A stretch of DNA of 64,000 nucleotides, taken from the NCBI RefSeq assembly GCF_050946405.1, contig NZ_JBMNUS010000001.1, positions 310,001 through 374,000 of the forward strand, written 5' to 3'. A program made the translations under genes and the position numbers. The notes under the pieces are model-generated. The model was not told the origin of the DNA. It did no database searches and worked only from the letters and a program-made list of their open reading frames with translations. The stretch comes from Pseudochelatococcus sp050946405 (GTDB lineage Bacteria; Pseudomonadota; Alphaproteobacteria; Rhizobiales; Beijerinckiaceae). Positions 43,945-52,612 of this stretch are shown here, one piece after another. How positions within the stretch are numbered: the first letter of the stretch is position 1; the number at the start of each line of letters is the position of its first letter.

Positions 43945-44028
43945 GATATTCTCCCTGTCAGATAACGACATGGAAAGAACAATGCGGGGCGCGATTGGTT
44001 CCCTGAGCGATGCGACGCGCCGGAAAAA

Positions 44029-44808
44029 TCAGGCGCGCTGGGTCGCGCCGCCGTCCACGTAAAGATCGGCCATGGTGATGTGGCGCGCCCGGTCCGACGC
44101 GAGAAAGACCACGGCGTCGGCGATATCCTCCGGCGTGGCGATGCGGCCGAGCGGAATGCCAGTGCGAAAAATCTCCGGCGCGCCGGAGATCACCCGGGCC
44201 GGGCCGTTGGCGTCGGTCCACATCGCTTCCTGCATGGGCGTCAGTGTCGAGCCGGGCGCGACGATGTTGCAGCGGATGCCGTGCGGCGCCAGCTCCAGCC
44301 CCAGGGAGCGCGTGAATATCGTCGACGCCGCTTTCGATGCCGCGTAGGCCGCCATGCCGTGGCGAGGAATGCCGGCGGCGTTGGAACTCACGGTGACGAT
44401 GGCGCCGCGCCGGCGTGTCTGCATGCGAGCGGCCACTGCTTTCGAGACCAGAAACACGCCGGTGGCGTTGACGGCGAACACGCGCTGCCATTCCGCGAGG
44501 TCCGTGTCGGCCACGAGACCCGTCGCGAGCACACCGGCGACATTGGCGAGAATATCGATCGGACCGGTTTGCGATTCCACCGCCGCCACCACGCGTTCGA
44601 TATCGGCGGCCTGCGTGACATCGAGGGGCGAAGTGACGAGCCTGGGCGATGCAACGGCATCCGCAAGACGGATGAGTGCGCCGCCGTCGTTGTCGGTAGC
44701 CGCGACGATCGCGCCCTCGTCGAGGAGGGCGCGGACGACCGCTGCGCCGATACCGCCGGATGCTCCGGTGACGAAGGCGATTCTTCCGGCGATGCCGCTC
44801 TCACGCAT
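44029..44808 (-). CDS. entA: 2,3-Dihydro-2,3-dihydroxybenzoate dehydrogenase
   Basis: Oxidises 2,3-dihydro-2,3-dihydroxybenzoate to 2,3-dihydroxybenzoate (DHB) with NAD+. A 259-residue short-chain dehydrogenase: the cofactor motif is FVTGASGGIGAAVVRAL (about residues 10-26), the NVAG motif is LANVAGVLATG, the catalytic Ser region is TVSSNAAGIPR, and YxxxK is YAASKAAS. The assignment as EntA rather than a general dehydrogenase rests mainly on its place as last gene of the siderophore operon, 12 bases after entF. Confidence 0.92.
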   Translation of the reverse strand: MRESGIAGRIAFVTGASGGIGAAVVRALLDEGAIVAATDNDGGALIRLADAVASPRLVTSPLDVTQAADIERVVAAVESQTGPIDILANVAGVLATGLVADTDLAEWQRVFAVNATGVFLVSKAVAARMQTRRRGAIVTVSSNAAGIPRHGMAAYAASKAASTIFTRSLGLELAPHGIRCNIVAPGSTLTPMQEAMWTDANGPARVISGAPEIFRTGIPLGRIATPEDIADAVVFLASDRARHITMADLYVDGGATQRA

Positions 44809-44820
44809 GACCCGTTTTCC

Positions 44821-47800
44821 TCAACTTGCAGAAAAATGATGTAGCTGCGCCGCGATCGCCGGCGCGATGTGGCCGATGGCTTTCGTGCCGGTCAGGTGTG
44901 CGTGAAGCGAAGGCACCTCGCGCACGTCGAGCGCGCCGGCGTAAGGGGCCCATAACCGGGGCGCGAGCCCGGTGCCGGCGTGATCGAGAGCGGCGCGGAA
45001 ATAGAGTATGTCGCCGGGATAGAGCCTGTGCCAGTGGTCGCGCACCAGCCGGTTGTTCGCGGCCACCACCTGCACCACGCCGCTCAGCGCCCTGTCGGAC
45101 AGCAGCCCGAGCGGGTTGCCGATCGCGCGCAGATAGGCCACTACCCTATCGCGCGTCAGCGGAGCGTCGCCGAGTTCCGAAACGTCGTGGCCGGCGATCT
45201 GGACGAGCGCCTTCAGCGACACGTCTTCGGAAGGATCGGATTGTTCGCGCCAGCTGTCGCTCGGATAGGCGTCGAGCAGGGCGAGCAGTCCCGGCGGCGT
45301 TCCTGCTTCGGCGAGCTGCACCGCCATCGCATGAGCGATGATACCGCCGACCGACCAGCCCGCAAGATGAAGCGGTCCTTCCGGCACGATGGCGCGTATG
45401 CGCGCGATGTAATCCGCCGCGAGCGCATCGATGCTCGCCGGTGCGGGCGTTTCCCCGTCGAGACCACGCGCTTGCAGTCCGTAGACGGCATGATCGGGCA
45501 GCGCGCGCGCCAGTCCCGCGTAGCACCAGGCGATACCGCCGGCCGGATGGATGCAGAACAGCGGCGCGCCCCGCCCGTCGTTGAGGCGGATGAGCGGCGC
45601 AAGGCCCTCGTTTTCGGTCGCGGAAAAAACCCTGCCGGGCGCACAAACGGCATCGATCCGCGCCGCGAGCCGCGCCACCGTGGGATCGGTGAACACGACG
45701 CCGAGCCCCAGCGTATTGTCGCCGAGCCCCTCCGCCCACGCTTCGCGCACCTGCTGCATGAGCTTCGCCGCGAGCAGGGAATGCCCGCCGAGGCCGAAGA
45801 AATCATCGTCCGCCGAGATCGTGCTTTCGTCACGTCCGAGGCATCGGGCAAACAGGGTTGCGACCTGCCGTTCGGTCGCGGTGGCGGGCGGGCGGCCTGC
45901 CTGCGGGGCGAAGGCGGGTTCCGGCAGTGCCTTGCGGTCGAGCTTGCCGTTGGTGGACAGCGGCAGACGATCCAGCGTGATGAAGGCAGCCGGCACCATG
46001 TAATCCGGCACGCGCGCGGCGATCGCGGCGCGCAGCCGTTCCGCATCGATGATGCGGCCGGGTTTCGCCGTGACGTAAGCGACGAGCCGCTTGCCGCCCG
46101 CGCCGTCGCCGCGCGCATCGACAACCGCCTGCGCCACCGCGCCGTCGGCGAGCGCCGCCGTCTCGATCTCGCCAAGCTCGATGCGCAAGCCCCGCAGCTT
46201 CACCTGATGGTCGGTGCGGCCGAGGAAGACGATGGCGCCGTCCTCGCGCGCCAGCGCCAGATCGCCGGTGCGGTACATGCGCTCGCCGGGAAAGAACGGA
46301 TCGGCGACGAAGCGCTCGCGGGTAAGTTCGGGCTGGCCGAGATAGCCGCGCGCGAGTTGCCGCCCGGCAAGATAAAGCTCGCCGATGCTGTCCGCCGGCA
46401 GCGGGCGAAGGCGCGCATCCAGCACATAAAGCCGCGTGTTCCAGACGGGAAAACCGATGGGCACCGGCCGGCTGCGATCGTCCTTCGCGGCGTTCCAGTA
46501 GCTCACGTCCACCGCCGCCTCTGTCGGGCCGTAGAGATTGTGAAGCTCCCCGGCGATGACGGTGTGGAACCTGTCGCGCAGCGCCGACGGCAGTTCCTCG
46601 CCCGAGACGAAGACGCGGCGCACGGCAAGCCCGCGCGCCGTCGGCTCGTCGAGAAACAGCGCCAGCATGGAGGGCACGAAATGCATCGCGGTGATGGCAT
46701 GCGTGCGCACCAGTCCGGCCAGCGCGGCGGGGTCCTTGTGCGCGTCCGGCGGCGCGACGACGAGCGTGGCGCCGGCGATGAGCGGCAGGAAAAATTCCCA
46801 CACGGAGACATCGAAAGTGGCGGGCGTCTTTTGCAGGATGCGGTCGCCGGGGCCGATGCCGTAATGCGCCGCCATCCACAGCAGGCGGTTGACGATGGCG
46901 CGGTGCTCCACCACGACGCCCTTGGGCATGCCGGTCGAGCCCGAGGTGTAGATGACATAGGCGGCGTCGGGCGGCGCGGGATCGTGGAACGGATCGTCGC
47001 CGTTATCCGGCGTTGCATCGTGATCGATGATGAGCAGCGGCGTGTCGGCCGGCAGACGGTCGCGCAGGCTCGCCAGCGTGACGACGACGCGCGGTTTGGC
47101 CGATTGCAGGATGCGCGCCAGCCGCTCGCCGGGATGGTCGGCATCGAGCGGCAGATAGGCCGCGCCGATGCGCAGGCACGCCAGCAGCGTCAGCACGAGG
47201 CGGTGCGAGCGTGGCAGCGCCACTGCTACCACATCGCCGGCGCGCGCGCCGGCTGCGCGCAGCCGGCGCGCGACAGCTACCGTCTCCCGCTCCAGTTCGG
47301 CATAGGTCCAGCGCCTGTCGCCGTCGACCAGCGCCGTGGTATCCGGCGTTGCCCGCACCGCCCGCGCCAGCAGCGCGGCGAGCGTCGTGTCTTCCACCGG
47401 ATGCGCGCTTGCCCGCTGCGCGGCAAGCCATCGCCCGGTTTCGTCGGGGGAGAGCGTCGGCACGTCCGCAAGCCGCCCGGCTCGCGCCGCCGCTTGCACG
47501 AAGGCCGCGAAACGCAGCGCCAGCGCGCGCGTCCGCTCCGCCGTATAGAGCGCGGGGTTGGCGTCCAGCTCAAGGCGGATATGCCGGCCCGCCGGGTCCG
47601 CGCGCAGCGTGAAGGTCAGGTCGTCGACCGCGCCCGCGCAAGGCACCTCGATGTCCGCGGCGATGCCGGAAAGGCCGAGCGGCGCGTCGAAGGGCAGGAT
47701 GTTGGCGAGCGGGCCGTAAAGCCGGCGCTCCCTGCCGAGCAGGCCGAGATCGCGGCGCAACTGCTCGCTGCGATAGCGGCCGTGGCGGCGCGCCCGCGTC

Positions 47801-48765
47801 AGCGCGCGGGCGGCGGCGGCGGCGAGTTCGCCGGGCGGCGCGTCCTCGTCGAGACGCAGGCGCAGCGGCAGCACGTTCATCACCATGGCCGGCAGCCGCG
47901 CCGCCGCCGAGCCGAAACGGCCCATGTGCGGCACACCGACAATCGCTTCCTCGCTCCCCGCATGCCGCGCGACGAAGGCGCCGGTGAGCGCGGTCAACCA
48001 ATCCGGCCAGGCGACGCCCGCTTGTGCCGCCGCTTCCGTCACCGCACGCGCGGCGTCGTCCGGCAGGGCGAGCATGAAACGGTGGAAGCTGCGCCCGGTC
48101 GCCGCCTCGCCCTGCGCCATGCCGGCAACCTGCGGTCTGTCGTTGAAAAGTTCGTGCCAGAACGCCCTGTCGGCAGCTTCCCGCGCACTGCCGACATAGA
48201 CGGCGTCTTCCACAAAGAAGTCGTAAAATAAAGATAATTCAGTATCTTGCGCCGGAATGCCGGTCGCGGCTTCATTGTAGAGCGCAGCGATGCGGCGGTT
48301 GAGCAGGGCGGTGCCGTAGCCGTCGATCACAAGATGGTGAATATTTTGATACCACACATGATGCGCCGGGCCGAGGATGAGCAATTGCTCCGTGACGAGC
48401 GGATCGCATGTGGGGTCGCGCGGGCGCGCCATGTCGCGGTCGATATGGGCGCGGGCAGCGGCGGCCGGATCGGCCTCGTTGCCGAAATCATGGACGGTAA
48501 GCGTGGCGGGCGCCCTGCCGATCACCTGCTCCGGCCGGTCGCGCCCGTCGATGAAGCGGGCGGCCAGCAACGGCGCTTCCCGCAAGGCGCGGTCGACGGC
48601 GTTGGCGAAGGCGGCGCGGTCGAGCGGGCCGTGCAGCGTCGCGATCTGGCTGGTGTTGAAGATCGGGTTTTCGGGGTCGAGCCGCTGGGCGAACCAGATG
48701 CCCTCCTGCGCTTGCAGGAGGGGTCGGCTGCCGGCGTCATCGGCGGCATGCGGAACGGCGGTCAT
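44821..48765 (-). CDS. entF: Enterobactin-type nonribosomal peptide synthetase EntF (C-A-T-TE)
   Basis: 1314 residues in the order condensation (about 10-430, HHLVIDGYG at 142), adenylation (about 450-940, YTSGSTGMPKG near 608), carrier (Ser of GGHSLLAAK near 993) and thioesterase (GWSVGG near 1137). Visible specificity residues DVSVWEF, MHFVPSM, VSGEEL and LYGPTEAAVDVSYW agree with the EntF serine code. It should activate Ser, join it to DHB, and cyclise three DHB-Ser units into a trilactone. ATG 48765 overlaps the carrier-protein gene as ATGA. No MbtH-like gene is adjacent. Confidence 0.95.
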   Translation of the reverse strand: MTAVPHAADDAGSRPLLQAQEGIWFAQRLDPENPIFNTSQIATLHGPLDRAAFANAVDRALREAPLLAARFIDGRDRPEQVIGRAPATLTVHDFGNEADPAAAARAHIDRDMARPRDPTCDPLVTEQLLILGPAHHVWYQNIHHLVIDGYGTALLNRRIAALYNEAATGIPAQDTELSLFYDFFVEDAVYVGSAREAADRAFWHELFNDRPQVAGMAQGEAATGRSFHRFMLALPDDAARAVTEAAAQAGVAWPDWLTALTGAFVARHAGSEEAIVGVPHMGRFGSAAARLPAMVMNVLPLRLRLDEDAPPGELAAAAARALTRARRHGRYRSEQLRRDLGLLGRERRLYGPLANILPFDAPLGLSGIAADIEVPCAGAVDDLTFTLRADPAGRHIRLELDANPALYTAERTRALALRFAAFVQAAARAGRLADVPTLSPDETGRWLAAQRASAHPVEDTTLAALLARAVRATPDTTALVDGDRRWTYAELERETVAVARRLRAAGARAGDVVAVALPRSHRLVLTLLACLRIGAAYLPLDADHPGERLARILQSAKPRVVVTLASLRDRLPADTPLLIIDHDATPDNGDDPFHDPAPPDAAYVIYTSGSTGMPKGVVVEHRAIVNRLLWMAAHYGIGPGDRILQKTPATFDVSVWEFFLPLIAGATLVVAPPDAHKDPAALAGLVRTHAITAMHFVPSMLALFLDEPTARGLAVRRVFVSGEELPSALRDRFHTVIAGELHNLYGPTEAAVDVSYWNAAKDDRSRPVPIGFPVWNTRLYVLDARLRPLPADSIGELYLAGRQLARGYLGQPELTRERFVADPFFPGERMYRTGDLALAREDGAIVFLGRTDHQVKLRGLRIELGEIETAALADGAVAQAVVDARGDGAGGKRLVAYVTAKPGRIIDAERLRAAIAARVPDYMVPAAFITLDRLPLSTNGKLDRKALPEPAFAPQAGRPPATATERQVATLFARCLGRDESTISADDDFFGLGGHSLLAAKLMQQVREAWAEGLGDNTLGLGVVFTDPTVARLAARIDAVCAPGRVFSATENEGLAPLIRLNDGRGAPLFCIHPAGGIAWCYAGLARALPDHAVYGLQARGLDGETPAPASIDALAADYIARIRAIVPEGPLHLAGWSVGGIIAHAMAVQLAEAGTPPGLLALLDAYPSDSWREQSDPSEDVSLKALVQIAGHDVSELGDAPLTRDRVVAYLRAIGNPLGLLSDRALSGVVQVVAANNRLVRDHWHRLYPGDILYFRAALDHAGTGLAPRLWAPYAGALDVREVPSLHAHLTGTKAIGHIAPAIAAQLHHFSAS

Positions 48766-49001
48766 GATTGGCCCGCATGCGGACTGGCGAGCGCCCACCA
48801 TTGCGCCAGCGTCGGTTTTTCGGCAAGCCGCGCGAAGTCGAGCGGCAGGCCCCGCTCGCGCCAGTGCTGCACCAGCATCATGGCGCGAATCGAATCGAGG
48901 CCGAGATCGATCAGGCTGTCGTCGTCGCCGATGTCGGCCGGGTCTTCGCCGATGACGCGCGCGATGTCGGCGCGCATGGTCTCTCGCGTGAAGGCGCTCA
49001 T
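48762..49001 (-). CDS. Free-standing aryl carrier protein
   Basis: 79 residues, equal to the C-terminal domain of E. coli EntB. The phosphopantetheine Ser lies in IDLGLDSIRAMMLVQHW (about residue 37). The C-terminal LAEKPTLAQWWALAS matches the EntB region that contacts EntF and EntE. It carries DHB from EntE to EntF. In E. coli this domain is fused to the isochorismatase; here it is a separate gene starting 4 bases after it, with GGAG about 13 bases upstream. Overlaps entF by ATGA. Confidence 0.92.
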   Translation of the reverse strand: MSAFTRETMRADIARVIGEDPADIGDDDSLIDLGLDSIRAMMLVQHWRERGLPLDFARLAEKPTLAQWWALASPHAGQS

Positions 49002-49005
49002 CGGT

Positions 49006-49638
49006 TCACAGGCTCTCCAGCAGGCGGTCGGTGAGGGTGGCGACGGCGCAGCGTTCCGCCGCGTAGCTCACGGCGAGATCGTGCTTTTCCCGCGAGAAAT
49101 CCGCCACGGCGTCGGCGACGAAGAAGGGTTCGATATCGCGCTGAAAGGCTTCCGCCGCGGTCATCAGACAGCCGATGTGGGCATAGATGCCGGTGATGAT
49201 GAGCTGGTCGCGGTTGCGCGCCCGCATCAGCGATTCGAGGTTGGAGCGCTGGAACGCGCTGTAGCGCCATTTGTGCAGCACGAAGTCGCCGTCGCGCGGC
49301 GCCAGCACGGCGTGAATATCCTGATGCTCCGGCCGCGTGCTCATGCCCGGTCCCCAGAAATCGCGCTGAAGGCCGCGGTCGCGCGGGTCCTGATCGCCTT
49401 CCTGCGCCGTGTAGAACACCGGGATGCCGAGCAGGCGGGCGTGGTGGCGCAGCCGGTCGATGTTGGCGATCGCATCGCGGATCGGCGCGGCGCCGGCGTC
49501 GAAGGGGGCCAGAAAGTAATTCTGCATGTCGTGGATGAGCAGCGCCACCCGGTCGCGGCTCGCCTTCCACGGCACGCGCGGCGCGGGCAGGGCGCGCGCG
49601 TCGGGCAGCGCATAGGGGCTGATGCTCGGCAATGCCAT
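49006..49638 (-). CDS. entB: Isochorismatase (EntB N-terminal domain only)
   Basis: Hydrolyses the vinyl ether of isochorismate to 2,3-dihydro-2,3-dihydroxybenzoate. 210 residues: LLIHDMQNYFLAPFDAG (about residues 31-47, with the catalytic Asp), YTAQEGDQDPRDRGLQRDFWGPG (split), and ITGIYAHIGCLMTAAEAFQRDIEPFFVADAVADFSREKH (split, about 150-190), the EntB signature. The protein stops at the interdomain linker of the fused enzyme. The ribosome binding site GGAG overlaps the entE stop region. Confidence 0.94.
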   Translation of the reverse strand: MALPSISPYALPDARALPAPRVPWKASRDRVALLIHDMQNYFLAPFDAGAAPIRDAIANIDRLRHHARLLGIPVFYTAQEGDQDPRDRGLQRDFWGPGMSTRPEHQDIHAVLAPRDGDFVLHKWRYSAFQRSNLESLMRARNRDQLIITGIYAHIGCLMTAAEAFQRDIEPFFVADAVADFSREKHDLAVSYAAERCAVATLTDRLLESL

Positions 49639-49641
49639 GGT

Positions 49642-51312
49642 TCACTCCTTTTCCGCCGGTGCGCCGGCCGCTTCAGCCGCATCGGCCGCCAGCAATTGTT
49701 GGCGCAGCGAGGCGCGCAGATCCTTGCGGCTGATCTTGCCGACGGCGGTGGTGTGGAAGCTGTCGACGAAAATCACCCTGTCCGGCACCTTGAAGGCGGC
49801 GAGCCCGCGCTCTCGCACCCAGGCCTTCAGCGTCAGCGGCTTCAGCGCGGCGCCTTCCGGCACGGCGCGGCGCGGAATGACGAAGGCGCAGGAGCGCTCG
49901 CCGAGGTAGGCGTCGGGAATGGACACCACCGCCGCGTCGAACACGCCGGGATGCGCGAGGAGATGATCCTCGATCTCCTCCGCCGATACCTTCTCGCCGC
50001 CGCGGTTGATCTGGTCCTTGGCGCGGCCCTGCACCACGAGATTGCCGTCCGGGCGCACCAGCACGATGTCGCCGGTGCGGTAGAAGCCCTCCGCCGTGAA
50101 CGACCGGGCGTTCGCCTCGGGCTCGTTGAAATACTGGCGGATGGTGTAGGGGCCGCGCGTCAGCAGGTTGCCGGGCGTGCCGGGCGGCACGGGCCGGTCC
50201 TCGTCGTCCACGATCAGCAACTCGTCGTCCGGGCTGATGGGCCGGCCTTGCGTTTCGGTGACGACTTCCTCGCCGTCGTCGGGGCGCGTGTAGTTGACGA
50301 GCCCCTCGGCCATGCCGAAAACCTGCTGGAGCACAGGCCCGAAGACGGCGCGGATGCGCCGCGCCACTTCCGGCGTCAGCTTCGCGCCGCCGGCTTGCAG
50401 CATCCCGAGGCTTGTCAGGTCGTGCGTCGTGGTGCGCGCGGCGTCCGCCCACACCAGCGCCAGCGGCGGCACGAGGCCGGTGATCGTCACCTTCTCCCGC
50501 TCGATCAGCGGAAACGCCACATCCGGCGCGGGGGAGGGGCTCAACACCACCTTTCCGCCGCCGTAGAGCGTGCCGAAAGTGCCGGGCGAACTCATGGGGT
50601 AGTTATGGGCGATGGGCAGCGCGGCGAGGTAGACGCTGTCCTCGTCCATGCGGCAGATCTCGTTGCTGCCGCGCAGGCTGTAGATGTAGTCGTCGTGCGT
50701 GCGCGGGATGAGCTTGGAGAGGCCCGTGCTGCCGCCGGATATCTGGAGGAAGGCCACGTCGGAGGGCGCGGGGCCGTCCGGCAGCGGGCCGTCGTGCCGC
50801 TCCACGGCCGCCAGCGGCGTGAACGGCCCGGCATCGCCGGCGGCGACGATGACGTGTTCGAGCCCGGGCACGTTCGCCTTCACCTCCGCCGCGAGGGTGC
50901 GGTAGTCGAAGCCGTCGAACGTGTCGGCGATCACATAGCCGCGCGCCTGCGTGCGCGTGAGGAAATGGGTGATCTCGGTGGAGCGATGCGCGGGCAGCGC
51001 GAAGACGGGCAGGATGCCGGCGCGGAACAGCCCGAAGACCACGCTGAAGAAAGGCGCGATGTTCGGCAATTGCACCACGACCCGCTCGCCGGGGCGAAAG
51101 CCCAGCGCGGAAAAGCCGCGCGCCACCGCGTCCGCGCGAGCGTCGAGCTCGGCATAGGTCCAGCGCGTTTCACCCGCGACGATGGCCGTGCGGCCGGCGA
51201 AGCGCCCGGCCCGATCGCGCAGGACGGCGCCGAAGGTTTCGCCGCGCCAGTAGCCCGCCGCCCGGTAGCGCGCGGCCAGTTCATCGGGCCATTTCTGGAT
51301 AGCCGGGATCAC
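49642..51312 (-). CDS. entE: 2,3-Dihydroxybenzoate--AMP ligase
   Basis: Activates DHB as the acyl-adenylate and loads it on the aryl carrier protein. 556 residues of the ANL superfamily: FLQISGGSTGLSKLIPRTHDD (split, P-loop near residue 196), the substrate pocket IAHNYPMSSPG, FGMAEGLVNYTR, and the hinge and C-terminal lysine region FYRTGDIVLVRPDGNLVVQGRAKDQINRGGEKVSAEEIE (split). GTG is the start codon, with AGGAGG seven bases before. The C-terminus is slightly longer than usual (AAEAAGAPAEKE). Confidence 0.95.
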   Translation of the reverse strand: MIPAIQKWPDELAARYRAAGYWRGETFGAVLRDRAGRFAGRTAIVAGETRWTYAELDARADAVARGFSALGFRPGERVVVQLPNIAPFFSVVFGLFRAGILPVFALPAHRSTEITHFLTRTQARGYVIADTFDGFDYRTLAAEVKANVPGLEHVIVAAGDAGPFTPLAAVERHDGPLPDGPAPSDVAFLQISGGSTGLSKLIPRTHDDYIYSLRGSNEICRMDEDSVYLAALPIAHNYPMSSPGTFGTLYGGGKVVLSPSPAPDVAFPLIEREKVTITGLVPPLALVWADAARTTTHDLTSLGMLQAGGAKLTPEVARRIRAVFGPVLQQVFGMAEGLVNYTRPDDGEEVVTETQGRPISPDDELLIVDDEDRPVPPGTPGNLLTRGPYTIRQYFNEPEANARSFTAEGFYRTGDIVLVRPDGNLVVQGRAKDQINRGGEKVSAEEIEDHLLAHPGVFDAAVVSIPDAYLGERSCAFVIPRRAVPEGAALKPLTLKAWVRERGLAAFKVPDRVIFVDSFHTTAVGKISRKDLRASLRQQLLAADAAEAAGAPAEKE

Positions 51313-51422
51313 GTTGCGTCCTCCTCATGCCGATTTTTCGGGCGTTTGCCGCCGGCGCGATTCAACACGACCGGAAGGGGCTTTGGCAAATTCCGTTTTG
51401 CCGGTCCGGTTCCGGTCACGCT

Positions 51423-52607
51423 TCAGCGCGGCCCGCCCGTCTCGTCGATTCCCAGCGCGGCGAGCAGCGCCGTGAACTTGGCCGAGGTTTCGGCCACCTC
51501 CGCCGCGGGATCGGAGCCGGGAACGATGCCGGCGCCCGCATAAAGGCGCGCCGTGTTGCCGGCGATCTCGGCGCAGCGGATGGCCACCATCCACCGGCCG
51601 TCGCCCGCGCGGTCGGCCCAGCCTACCGCACCGGCGTAGAAGCCGCGATCGAAATTCTCCAGCTCTCCGATGGCGTCGCGCGCCGTCCTTCGCGGCAGCC
51701 CGCAGACCGCCGGCGTGGGGTGCAGCGCCGCCGCCAGCTCCACCGCCGACACGTCCGCATCCTTCAGCCGGCCGTCGATGCGCGTTCCCAGATGCCACAT
51801 CGACGCCGTCGAGACCAGCGAGGGCTTCGCGGGCGCGGCGAGCGCGCCGCAATAGGGCGTCAACGTATCGAGAATCGCCTCGATGACGAACGCATGCTCG
51901 CGCAGGTCCTTGTCCGATTGCAGCAGGCTGTCGGCTGCGGCCCGGTCGGCGGCGGTGTCGGCCTGACGGCGGGCGGAGCCCGCCAGCGGCAGCGAGCGCA
52001 CGGCATCGCCGCGCTTGTCCACCAGCAGCTCCGGGCTCGCGCCGACGAGCGTGCGCGATACGCCCGGAGCGGCCGCGGGCAGCGGCACCGCGTAGGTGGT
52101 CACGGCGGGATCGCGCGCGAGGCGCGCCAGCACGGCATTGACGTCGATGGTCCGGGGCGCTGCGACGAGCAGGCTGCGGGCCAGCACCACCTTGCGCAGA
52201 TCCGCCGCGCCGCCGTTCAGCAACGCCAGCGCGCGCGCCACGCTGTCGGCGTAGACCGCGGCAGAGGGTTCGGCGGTGCTGCTCCAGCCGCCGCCGGCAT
52301 ATACGCCTGCGACCTGGCGCGCCGGCGAATCCTGCGGGCCGGATCGGACGTCGCGCGGCGCGAAAAGATGCGCCGGCGCGGCGCGGTCGAAGGGCAGGGC
52401 GCCCACGATCAGCGCGGCGTCATCGGCCGTGCGCCAGAACGTATCGACGGCGCCGGCGAGATCGTCCGCCGGCGTCGGCGGCACGATGCTGTGCGCGCCG
52501 TGACAGACGAGCGTTTCTTCCGCTCCGCTGAGCACGAACGGGGCAAGCGCGTCGGTCTCCCCGATGCGCCGGCTTTCGACGGTTTCACGCATTGCGACAG
52601 TTGCCAT
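51423..52607 (-). CDS. entC: Isochorismate synthase
   Basis: Converts chorismate to isochorismate, the committed step of DHB synthesis. 394 residues, matching EntC. The chorismate-binding core shows VVLARSLLV, VGASPELLV, RSLPLAGSARR, HAFVIEAILDTL, HPTPAVCGLPRRTARDAI and NFDRGFYAGAVGW. ATG 52607 is chosen; a GTG at 52616 would overlap the binding-protein stop as GTGA and add three residues. The frame is open far upstream but that part is antisense-frame noise over the binding-protein gene. Confidence 0.94.
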   Translation of the reverse strand: MATVAMRETVESRRIGETDALAPFVLSGAEETLVCHGAHSIVPPTPADDLAGAVDTFWRTADDAALIVGALPFDRAAPAHLFAPRDVRSGPQDSPARQVAGVYAGGGWSSTAEPSAAVYADSVARALALLNGGAADLRKVVLARSLLVAAPRTIDVNAVLARLARDPAVTTYAVPLPAAAPGVSRTLVGASPELLVDKRGDAVRSLPLAGSARRQADTAADRAAADSLLQSDKDLREHAFVIEAILDTLTPYCGALAAPAKPSLVSTASMWHLGTRIDGRLKDADVSAVELAAALHPTPAVCGLPRRTARDAIGELENFDRGFYAGAVGWADRAGDGRWMVAIRCAEIAGNTARLYAGAGIVPGSDPAAEVAETSAKFTALLAALGIDETGGPR

Positions 52608-52612
52608 TCCAT

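Noticed and set aside
48998..49645. Frameshift as the reason for separate entB and carrier genes
   Set aside because: Both genes have their own start, stop and plausible ribosome binding site, and the stop lies at the natural linker end.
44980..51543. Two plus-strand open frames of over 1000 codons opposite entF, entB and entE
   Set aside because: Both are complementary-strand shadows of well-recognised siderophore genes.
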